64,000 nucleotides of DNA from Epichloe hybrida (Eukaryota; Ascomycota; Sordariomycetes; Hypocreales; Clavicipitaceae). The notes beneath the pieces were generated by a model that saw only the letters and a program-made list of their open reading frames with translations, made no database searches and was not told the DNA's origin. The position numbers and the translations under genes are program-made. Position 1 is the stretch's first letter. Every line of letters starts with the position of its first letter. The DNA is taken from NCBI GenBank assembly GCA_019022495.1, contig JAFEKR010000001.1, positions 2,480,001 to 2,544,000 of the forward strand, read 5' to 3'. This document shows positions 11,664-21,457 of the stretch, in pieces.

Positions 11664-12678
11664 ACCCTCCCTACGCGCAACCCATCCCCACCCCACCCCC
11701 TTTGTTAACACACCATTGTCCCAAAATGGGTCAACGACACTTTTACGAACCAAGAAACAAACAACCCATCATCTGTGCTCCAACCGGGTCGGCATCCGAC
11801 AATTCCCCCGAATTGAACAATGCGATCCAGTAGTACATTATTGTAACGACTGAATGAACGACTTGAACGACAGAACCATGAGGGTCAACAGACCTCACCT
11901 CCGGCGCCTTGTTTTCTTCCTTCTTCCTCCTTTTTTCCACTCATCTACTTCATGTTCCCATCTGACGCACCACTCGCGTGACCTTTTTCAGTCGTCTCGT
12001 CTGTAATCACGCCTTACTCGTCAGTTCAGTGTATATTTTCGGGGAACGTCGTGTCCCTGGTACATTCGTACTTTATGTTCGTGTGTTCGAGGCTGGTTTG
12101 AAATTTCGTGGCGAGATATGATGTATATAGGCTTGGTCGGACTTTGACTGGACGGGAGGGTGTGAATAAATGGAGAGCACATCGCTTGGTGCCGGTGCTT
12201 AGGTCATGAATGATGAAAAGATGACTTTGACTATTCTCTGATTTGGGCTCGCTCGGTGCTGTACTTTGTGAACTTGTGGCGCAACTGAGGTGTTGATATC
12301 TGTGATGATCGTTACGACTGGTGATTTTTAGGATGTGGATGTGGATGATTCACTTCTATTAGGCCCTTTGATTAAGACCCTAGTAAGAAAAGTCTGACGA
12401 AGGCGTCATATTTTATTGGACATTATGTACCATCATCGACGCCTTCGAGTCGGCGCAATGGAGGACGTCGACTTGAAAGCATGGTACATAGTTAGTTGCT
12501 GCTGCTCGCCCGTCCGCGACCCTCGCCGTAATACGGACACCCGCCCCCCCAACCGCCGCGCGATGAGAGCGGAAATAGCACTCTCTGAAGCCGAACAGCC
12601 CTAGGGACATGAAAAGTTTTCGTAATCTACTAGAGAACGGAATGAGTCTTTTCAGGCATGAGCCTCCCAGCCTAGAAC
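11664..12678. other. Intergenic 3' region
   Basis: No gene seen. The sequence is AT-richer than the flanking coding DNA and has no frame above about 70 codons with coding character. It probably holds the 3' UTR of the gene ending at 11663. Confidence 0.6.
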
Positions 12679-12798
12679 CGAGATTTCCCTGCCCCCGAGC
12701 TTGGCCGTGGGAAGTGGATCATTTTGGCGGTAGATCAACATTCCACTGTTCAATCGACATTTGCCTGCCCCCGAGCGTGGCCGTGGAACCTGCATCAT
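12679..12798. repeat. Imperfect tandem duplication of the 3' end of the secreted-protein gene
   Basis: A segment of about 44 bp at 12679-12722 is repeated 76 bp further on at 12755-12798 with roughly 80% identity by eye. The right copy encodes TATLGGRQMSIEQW at the C-terminus of the minus-strand gene. The left copy lies beyond that gene's stop and reads TAKLGGREISVLGW in its own frame. Confidence 0.8.
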
Positions 12799-13339
12799 CA
12801 GGGTCGTGGAACACAATAGTATAATCCTTTGAGGCCACGACGCGTGCCTGAAGATCGAGCACGAAGTTTGAATTGTCAATGATTCCCGTCAGGTGCAACG
12901 TAACAGTCCCACGGACATGGTCGTCTCCCGTTTCGACAATTTTAAAATTACTCAATAAAAGGTGCACGTTCGTGAAATCTTCGATATCGGTGTGAATCGA
13001 TCGTCCGGCTTTTACTCTTGCCCAACCATTTTTATTTTCAACCCACATATCAAATTTCCAAGTCACGGTATAATATCGGTCAATAAAATATAATATAACC
13101 TTGAAGGTTGGCTGGATGTGAGGAGACCAAAAGTTCACAGTTCGGGCTTGAAGATCTCGGGTCTTGACTTCTGCTTTGTTGATGGATGTAATCCACGCAG
13201 AGGTATCTGCAGCCGAAGATAATGCAGAGCCGGGTTTGTCAGGGGCTTTAAAGTCAAAAGGCTGACCGAAAGCCGTGAGTCCTATGCTAAGGAGGCTGAC
13301 AAGGGCAAGGTTCAATGTGTTGAATGTGTTGAATATCAT
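12719..13339 (-). CDS. Small secreted protein, unknown function
   Basis: The frame encodes 206 residues starting at an ATG. Residues 1-25 look like a signal peptide (hydrophobic LALVSLLSIGLTAFG, likely cleavage around GQP). The mature part has no cysteine and contains alternating aromatic and hydrophobic stretches (FKVILYFIDRYYTVTWKFDMWV) that suggest a beta-rich fold. No known family is recognised. The gene lies about 160 bp from a RIPped copia element, and its 3' half is AT-richer than typical genes in the window. Small secreted genes next to RIPped repeats are classic effector candidates in plant- or insect-associated fungi. That is suggestive context, not evidence of function. Confidence 0.7.
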   Translation of the reverse strand: MIFNTFNTLNLALVSLLSIGLTAFGQPFDFKAPDKPGSALSSAADTSAWITSINKAEVKTRDLQARTVNFWSPHIQPTFKVILYFIDRYYTVTWKFDMWVENKNGWARVKAGRSIHTDIEDFTNVHLLLSNFKIVETGDDHVRGTVTLHLTGIIDNSNFVLDLQARVVASKDYTIVFHDPDDAGSTATLGGRQMSIEQWNVDLPPK

Positions 13340-13497
13340 ATTGGCAGTTGCTCGCAGGTAGCTGACATTGCATCGATAGGTCAGAGTATTAATGTTGAAG
13401 AAGTGTGCTGCCTAAAGCGATTGGTTTGACTTGACTGAGCTAGTGAGTATGTATGTAGGAATAATAACAATTATGTGGACGGGAGGAGAAGGATACT

Positions 13498-13502
13498 TAT
13501 AG
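13498..13502. repeat. Left target-site duplication, TATAG
   Basis: The five bases immediately before the 5' LTR are identical to the five immediately after the 3' LTR (18939-18943), as expected from integrase-mediated insertion. Confidence 0.9.
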
Positions 13503-13733
13503 TGTCAGGGAGAGCTCCCTTGAAGCATAGGTTATATGAGGGCAGCGCGCATTAATAGGGATAAAACGCGAGGTTAGATATTAGTGGATATAATGTATTA
13601 GAAGTACCTCCTTAGACTAGTTATTACTATAGCGCACTATATACCTTTTAGGTATAAAAGTTAAGTACTATTTACACCTCTAATTAACTAAATTAAATGC
13701 TTTCTATTATCCTTTTTTACCCTTACCTTAATA
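13503..13733 (+). repeat. 5' LTR (231 bp)
   Basis: Begins TGTCAGGG and ends CCTTAATA. It matches the 3' LTR along its whole length, differing almost only by C/T and G/A transitions. The outer roughly 130 bp is little mutated, while the inner 100 bp is RIPped. Confidence 0.93.
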
Positions 13734-16700
13734 GTTATAAGCCTAAGAGGCTTTAATTACTATTTTTATTAATTATTATTAAAGATATAAGCTCTATTAA
13801 ATATTATTAATTAACGCTTACCTATATTATAAGATAATCACCTCTTTATTATATTAATTAGTTAAAACCCTTATCTTATGCTTTAGTTAACTAATATATT
13901 CCCCTTTATAATATCTAAAGAAACTCTAAATATAGTGTTATTATTAGAGAAAAATTAGATTAAGTGGTTTACCTAGGTTAAGAACTACATAAAATTATAT
14001 AGTATTTAGGAGTATATTAATCCTAATAAGGTTAAATTACTTAAAGAACCTATAATACTTATATACCCCTAGAGAGGTCTATAACTAGAGATTATACTAA
14101 ATAACCCTAATACTCTTAAAGATTAAAAGATTACTTATAAAGATATAAAGGACTAATTTAACTTTAAATATAAAGAGCTTTAATTTAACCTTATAAAGTA
14201 TATAAACCTATTAAAGTAAATACTAAAGATTAGGGAATATATTTATAAAACCCTTTTAAAGAATATATAAGACTCTCTTAACTTTAATACTAAAGTAAAG
14301 GAAAAGGAGTTAGTTTAATATTATACCTATAGGATACTTAAGCTTCTTTATAATTAATATAAGCTAAACACTAAGAAAATACTTATCCTTATAGAGAATT
14401 ACCTTAATAATTACTTATAAGCTAAAGGTACTTATAATTAGTATAAGTAAGCTATAATAATAGAGGTACTATAAAGGAATTATCTAGATCTTAAGACTTA
14501 ATAAACTAAGGAGATAATACTATATAAGTTTATTATCCCTCTTTAAAGTAAATTTAAGGTATTTTAGAAGAAATAGAATAACTTACTTAATAAAGGAGAG
14601 AATAATAGCTTCCTTAAGGTAGTTAGCAAGTTTAAAAGAGACTATAAAGCTCCTTAGAGCTTAATAATAATAAAATTAGCTAATAATACTATTACTACTA
14701 ATAGATTAAATAGTTAGAATAGATTAAAGTAAAGGAAATGCCCTAGATACTTTAGTTATAATGTTTATAATATATTAAAGTAATAGGAATCCTATAATTT
14801 GTTTAAAGCTTTTTATAAGCTAGAGGCTACTCCTAAGGATTAGGAAGTTAGGAAGAACTCTAAGGATAATATTAAGAGATATTTAAAGGAAAACCTATAA
14901 GAGAGATTAAAAGCTATAAGTTAGAAGCTAGAGAAAAGGGAGAAAAGCAGTAATATTATTATCCCCTTATAGAACCTAATAAATAACTTACTTATAGTAA
15001 CTCTAGGAGAGAAAACTATAAATATATTATTATTTATACGCTTATAAAGCTCTTAACCTTTAAGGGAAGTTATATATTTAACTTTAAATACTATAAATAG
15101 CTTTAAAGGGAATTAGAATATAGTTATCTATGATTCTAAAGCTAATATTTATATTTTTAATAATATTTATTAGTTTAAATAGTTTAAGTTTAATAGAACT
15201 ATTATAATAAAGGTTAGAGCTAGAGGCATAATTTATATATCCTTAGGATAAGGACTAGTCTATATATCTATTATAAATCTAGTATTATAAAGACTAAGAA
15301 AGATTATAGTGTAAAGTGCTTTGCTAATTCTAGAATTTCACGTAAACCTAGTATTAGTAATAATTCTAATAAAGGTAAGGATCTATTAGAACTAGAAGAA
15401 AAGCTTCCTATTCTAAGGAAAGTATTCTATTACTAAACTTTATAATATTAATAAGCTTTATATATTATCTATACTCTTAGATAACCTAAAAGAGGCTTAT
15501 ACTATAACTAGTAAAGCACTAAGGCTACTTATAAAAGGAGATATAAAGCTTTAGTATTAATAATATAGTTATCTAGGTAAGAAGGCCTTTATAAAGATTA
15601 TAAATACTACTCTTAGCGTTAAATTAATAAGACCTAAGCTTATAAAGTGTAAGATCTATGCTATAGGTAAAGCTAAGCGCTAGAGATTATAGGTTATACT
15701 AGAAGGGCTTCCTTAAGGACTTAGATATAGCCTTTTAGTTAATTTAAAGTATTATAACTTTTCTTGCTAAAATAGTGATTAGTATTAGTATATTTTTATA
15801 TGCCTTATAACCTTAATATGTTTCTTCTATTTATTTAAGACTAAAGATAAAATTTATAATAGCTTCTATATAATAATAGCATTCTTATATATATAATTTA
15901 GGGTTTAACTACGCTTTTTATATAGTAATATTAAAAAGGCTTTATTTACAGAGAGCATAAGAGATAAGATAGCCTTTGCTAGTATTATAGTCTATAATTT
16001 AGCTCCCTTAATGCCTAGTTAAAATAAAAAGGCAAAGAGATCTAGGGGGGTAGTTAAGTAAAAGGCTTATATATTAAGCCTTAAAGCTTACTTTCCTTTA
16101 GAACTTAATAATAAAGTCTTTAATATAGTAGTTTATTTGCTAAATAAAATACCCTTTAAATATTATAGGAATTAGGTTATACCTTATAAACTCTAGTAAA
16201 ATTAGGCATAGAAAACAGTCCTAGCCTATTTATAAATATTAGAGGTTTAAAAGCCTTTAATTACATATCTATAAGCTTATAGATATAAGGCTTTTCTAAT
16301 AATAATAAAGGCTCTTAAGCATATTAAATCACACTATATAATACTATAGTTAGAGTAAAAAGCTTATATTAAATACCTTATTAGTTATAGAGGTAAGTTA
16401 TAATATATTATATAGGTGCCTTTGCTTTATAATTATAAGGTTATTATATTAGTATATATTTAGTTTAATAAGAACTCCTTCTTTAAGCTAGAAGAAAAGC
16501 TAGAATTAGCTTAATAGGAGAAGATATTAATAATTAAGTTACTTAAAGAGCTTAAAGCTAAAGACCTTAATAAGGAGATTAGTTAAGATCTTATTAGAAT
16601 AGAGCTTAAAAAGAATAATCCTACCTCTTTACTATTAGCTATAAGCTAGGAAAATAAGTAATTTAAAGTAAAAATACCTCCTTATATAATAGGGGATAAA

Positions 16701-18697
16701 GAGAACCTTTCTAGTATACTTTTAACCCCTCCTAACTTCTCTTAGAAGGCGCTAGTTACTATAGAGAACTTAGAGCTTTAGGTATAAGGTAATAATACGC
16801 TATTTTATAAGATTAATAAATTTATAAGTAAGGTAATAGTTAATTATATAGTAACTACTATAGAGACTAGCGAATTTACTATAAAAGGCAGTAAAGCTAT
16901 AGAGAATTATAGTCCCTATAATAATAGTATTAATATAAATAATATTATTACTAGGAAACGTTAAAGAAAGGAAATAAGGAAAGCTAAGTAAGTATAGTTT
17001 TCTTTTACTTTCTTAATAGTATTTTAAGGAACTTAATATAGTTTATATATTAAAGATATGCCTCTAGAACCTATATATTATTATTAGGTAATAGCCTTAG
17101 CGTATTATAACCGCTAGAAGGAAGCGATTATAAAGGAGCTTTTAAAGCTTTAATCCTTAAACTACTAGGAGAATATACTAGATAAATTATTTAATCTTAA
17201 GGAAATTATTAACCTTAGATAGGTTTTTAAGTATAAAACTAATAAAAAAGGTATTATTATAGAGTTTAAGGCTTAAATAGTAGTCTAAGGTAACTAATAA
17301 CTAAAGAATAACCTTAATAACTACACTACTACGCTTACTTTATAATCTTTATATATACTACTTACTATTTACTACACTAATAATCTTAATATATATTAAT
17401 ATAATGTTTAGAATACCTTCTTATATATAGAACTTAAAGAACTTATTTTCTATAAGCTACTAGAGGGTATAAATGTATAAGGTTATCTCTAGAAAATAAC
17501 TAGAGTATTATATAGGCTATAGGAAGCTCCTTAATAATGGTTTCTATACCTAATGTAATTCCTATTAAATCTTAGCTTTATCTAAGGGAAGGAAGACCTA
17601 TATATCTTTATAAAAGGCAGATTTATCCTGTTTTTCTATATTAATAACATTATAGTGCTATTTCTAAACGGATTTAAAGCAGATTTTAAAGAGCTATATA
17701 AGTAATTAATAAATAGTCTAGATATTAAAGACTAAGGTAATTTAAAGTAGTTCCTAGGCATTAAAATCATTAGGAATTGTAATACTAAAGAGATATAGTT
17801 ATTATAGGAATCATATATTTAAAAGATAGCTTAGAAGTTTATTCCTAATATTATTAATAATGATTTAAAGAGCTTAATTATAATACCTTTAATAATAGCT
17901 ATAATTATCCTAAATAATAGCAAGGCCACTAATAAAAAGATTAATTACTATAGAGTAGTTATTAGCTCTTTAGTTTATCTTTACATTATTAGAAGACCTA
18001 ATATAGCCTTTATAGCTTTAAAGCTAGCCTCCTTTATAATAAACCCTTTAATAAAGCATATTAAGCTTATAAAGGCTACTCTAATATATACTTAGAATAT
18101 AAGGAAGCTATATATTTAATACTTAGGAGCAAATAGCTTTAATACGCTTTTCTCTAGCACTAATGCCTCTCTTAGTAATAACCCTAATACTTAGAAATTA
18201 ACATAAGGCTATGTCTTTATTATATATAAAGCTATAATTAATTAGAAGTCTAGGAGGTAGTATTATATAATAACCTTAAGCATAGAAGCAAAGCTCTTTA
18301 TATTAAATTATAAAGTAAAAGAGCGTATATCTCTAGGTAAACTACTTTATAATATTAGTATATAAGTCCCTTTTTTATTAATTATCTAGTGTAATAATAA
18401 GTAAATAATTTATATTATAGAATATAAGGAAGGAAGGCTTTAAACTAGTCTAAAGTATCTTAATATAAATTAAATGTAAATTTAAGAGTAATATACCCTA
18501 GGTAATATTAAGGTAAATTAGTTAAAGACCTCTAAGATACTTACTAATAGCTTTATAAAGCCTCTATTAGGGTAAATACATAAGGAATTCTATTACTAGA
18601 TTAGCTTATAGGAAATTCCCGCTTAATTATAACACTAGAAAATTATTATAATCTCTTCCTATGCCTATAATCTTTAGCTTTAATAGATATCTTAGCT

Positions 18698-18707
18698 AAG
18701 GGGGGTG
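18698..18707 (+). other. Polypurine tract of the copia element
   Basis: AAGGGGGGTG lies directly before the 3' LTR, the position of the plus-strand priming site. The primer-binding site after the 5' LTR (from 13734) is too mutated to assign a tRNA. Confidence 0.75.
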
Positions 18708-18938
18708 TGTTAGGGAAAGCTCCCTTAAAGCATAGGTTATATAAGGGTAGCGCGCATTAATAAGAATAAAATGTAAGGTTAGACATTAGTAAATATAATA
18801 TATTAGAAGTACCTCCTTAGACTAGTTATTACTATAGTGCACTATGTACCTTTTAGGTACAAAAGTCAGGTGCTGTCTGCACCTCTGATTGACCAAATTG
18901 AACGCTTTCTATCATCCTTTTTCACCCCTACCTTGACA
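18708..18938 (+). repeat. 3' LTR (231 bp)
   Basis: Begins TGTTAGGG and ends CCTTGACA. Together with the 5' copy, the unmutated termini are TGTCA and TGACA. The inner roughly 130 bp is RIPped; from about 18845 outward the sequence is normal. Confidence 0.93.
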
Positions 18939-18943
18939 TATAG
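18939..18943. repeat. Right target-site duplication, TATAG
   Basis: Identical to 13498-13502. Confidence 0.9.
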
Positions 18944-19392
18944 ATAACTATCGAGCCCAGGCACTGCATGCGAGGCAGCGACATTGTTCAGGATCTGCCG
19001 GCTATTATAATTATGGCTATAATGATATACATGTTTAGGCTATGTACAATGCCCCACCTGAGTTATTTTACAAATATATGACAGGGGGAATTGACTAAAT
19101 TAGAATCACTACTCCGTACTCCGTAGTACGTTTATTATTAGCCTGTTTACGCATAAGTAAATGTAAAGTCAGCCCACCAACGTGTGGTCTAGGATTAGGC
19201 ATAATGTGGTGGGTCCCTGCATGAATTCTAACAACTACCGATTGGCTGAGATTTATATAAAAAAAAAAGCAGGCTGCGCTCTTGATTAACTTTTAAGAAG
19301 GCACCATGTATTATGTACCACTTGTCCACTTTTATCGAATTGGATGCGGGACTTTGTTAACGTGACTCCACAAGGTTAGTGACAGGCGCTGG
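18944..19392. other. Intergenic, between copia element and BTB pseudogene
   Basis: No gene seen. Base composition returns to normal at once after the target duplication. A doubled TACTCCGTA motif lies at 19108-19130. Confidence 0.6.
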
Positions 19393-20082
19393 TCATTCAT
19401 TGCGAAGCTTGTTTGCCCAGATGCGCAGCTGCGGGTTCTTGCAGCGAATATCCAGTCCCGCCGATGTCATGTTGCCCACGTGCGTGGCACGGTCCGAGGC
19501 AAAGTCTGGGAGGGACGCGAAAAGATCTTGGAAGCGAGCCGGGTCCGAGGTTGCGGCGTCCTGCGGGTGGAACTTGAGTGCCTGGTTGTCGGGGACGGTG
19601 AGGGAGAAGGCGACCATGGCGACGGCCCAGCGGCGGACGCGCGCGCCGGGGACGGCCTCGCATTGCGTGTATGTAGAGATATCTGATCAGGGTGGGCGGC
19701 ACGTCCCAGTCGAAGTTGAGATAGAGGTCCTGCAGGGCGCCCATGGCCAGATCCTGGAGCTTGCCGAGGTCGAGATGGGAGGCGAAGAGGTGGAGGCGTA
19801 CCATGGCCCAGTGCATGTCCTGAGCAGTTTGTTGGCTCGTGTCGTGGTCCATGGCGATGGAGTGGTCGAGGAAGCGGCGGAATGTGCGCGGCGAGTGAAG
19901 CCATTGAATGAAGAGAGCAAACATGATGGCCGATTCGTTTGGTAGCCAGAGGCGAATGAATGGGCGTCGTCTGGATATCATCTTGCAGGCGGTCGGAGAA
20001 GAAGGGGGACGGACGCCTCGCATAGAAGCGTTCTGTTGACACTGAAGGGATGTTGCTTGGACCCGATGAGCACCGTTGCCAT
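19393..20082 (-). pseudogene. BTB/POZ-domain protein gene broken by three frameshifts
   Basis: Reading from the ATG at 20082, the frame starts like a fungal BTB domain (TVLIGSKQHPFSVNRTLLC) and hits a stop soon after about 20010. Family-like sequence continues in a second frame (SPFFSDRLQDDIQTT), moves to a third near 19955 (FIRLWLPNESAIMFALFIQW, the typical BTB core), and returns to the first near 19670 (WAVAMVAFSLTVPDN up to the stop at 19393). Each switch equals one extra base, so the three together restore the starting frame. No GT-AG intron of credible size explains the switches. Intact relatives bind partners such as Cul3 or self-associate. The copia insertion lies only about 450 bp away. 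Sequencing error is a possible alternative, although only the first site is near a five-base homopolymer. Confidence 0.75.
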
Positions 20083-21457
20083 GTCATCTTGAGGTCGCGG
20101 CGATGTTGGTGGTGTCGGTTTCGTCGGTTTCGTCGGTTTCGTCGGTGCCATCGAGATGCGCCATCCAATTCGGTTGATGGGCACCATGGTACAGTTGAAT
20201 GACGGGCTCGTTAGCAAGGGAACGCGTCTTTCTTTTTGTCTGTTCTCGTCTTCTTCTTTTCCATGTACAGAATCGGAGTGAGATTTGGTCAAAAGATGAA
20301 ATCGGGAACAAAGTAGCTGGTAGCAAGTAGGTCGACTGTCTACTCCGTGGTGGGAGCCAAGACGGGAGGATGCGCCGAGGTTCAAGACTCTAGTGACTGA
20401 CCAGATCAGGGATCAACAAAGTGTGCAAAAACATCTCACGGACACTTGGAGATTGTGCCATGTTCTCGTCATGGCCCCGATCAGGATTTCCCATTGCGGG
20501 CAAGGGTCTCCTCTGTGTGTCGGGATTCGGGGAACACGTCAGGTTGGGTTTCACGTCCCAGACCCACTAACCCGGTTTGCCATCTCCGAGGCCAGGCTGC
20601 GTGCGTGAGAAGAGGGTATGAGTGGCAAACAGACGAAGCAATAGCGAAACAGGCAAACCCGATCTGCGCTTTGAAGTTGGCCGAAACAGAAGAAAGCTCT
20701 CCTCTCTCTCCTCTCCTGCCTGACTGGTCGGTGGGTGGATTCTGCTGGTCCCCGCCCCGCTCCTCGATTCACCCACCCTTCGTTGCCGCCTCTTTTCCAT
20801 GAATAAATAATACGAGCCACCATCATGGCCAGACTGGTCACGACCATGTCTGGCGTTTTAATAATTGATAATCCAACGGCATTTTGTTTTGGTAAATCCG
20901 ATTGACTGAATTGCCGACCAAGTACTTAAATTTTCACGACCCAGTCAAGCAGGAACTCATGGTAACCCCATTTTCATGATTTCATCGTCATGTACAGAGT
21001 ACATGCATGCATCGCCTACGTGCCTTCTTGGACTAAAAAGAAGAATGAGTGAGTCTGTTGAAGAGACCATTCAAATAAATGTCCATCCTAATCCGTACCA
21101 CTCTCAGACTCCACTAATACCCAGTGCCCACCCACCCCCCAGGGGCCCATGATGCCCGTTTTACGCTGCTGATGTGATCCCGCTAGCCCCCTATGGTGCC
21201 GTTTCAAAACGCCAGTAGCTGGCTGATATGCTTCAGATCAATGACCGCGTGTTTTAGCCTCTGCAAATTTCTAAATGATCCTGAGTCCTGACGTGCCCCG
21301 TTCAGTCGCTATAATTTCTCCGAAACAACGTAGCAACCCGCGCACGATACCAGCGGCGCCTTCAAATCGTGTTAAACAAAGTAGGGAAAAGGGCCAAAAA
21401 TCTCAAGAAGAAGCTGACGCCCAATGGAACGCCCAGTGTAACCTCTCATCGCCAACA
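20083..21457. other. Intergenic region
   Basis: No gene recognised. It begins with a TTTCGTCGG tandem repeat (about 20118-20146), which could belong to the 5' end of the BTB pseudogene, where it would read as Pro-Thr-Lys repeats. Partial copies of the TACTCCGTA motif occur near 20339 and 20995. Confidence 0.55.

Larger units (their letters stand above)
13503..18938 (+). mobile_element. Ty1/copia LTR retrotransposon, complete but RIP-degraded
   Basis: The 5,436 bp element has two 231 bp LTRs and a TATAG target duplication. Its interior is extremely AT-rich, with stop codons in every frame, and no intact gene survives. Degenerate readings in the plus frame still show the copia order: a gag-like region from about 13915 (with an NYIKLYSIWEYINPN reading), a protease-like DSxAN near 15130, a pre-integrase HLG-type motif near 15550-15590, integrase around 15640-16450 (VYLLNKIPF), reverse transcriptase around 17170-17900 with YINNI where YVDDI is expected (17640), and the RNase H side after 18150. 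Integrase before reverse transcriptase rules out Ty3/gypsy order. The element cannot be autonomous. The G-to-A and C-to-T pattern fits RIP. Confidence 0.95.

Noticed and set aside
19379..19945. 188-codon plus-strand frame
   Set aside because: It is the antisense shadow of the BTB pseudogene, whose family sequence is clear on the minus strand.
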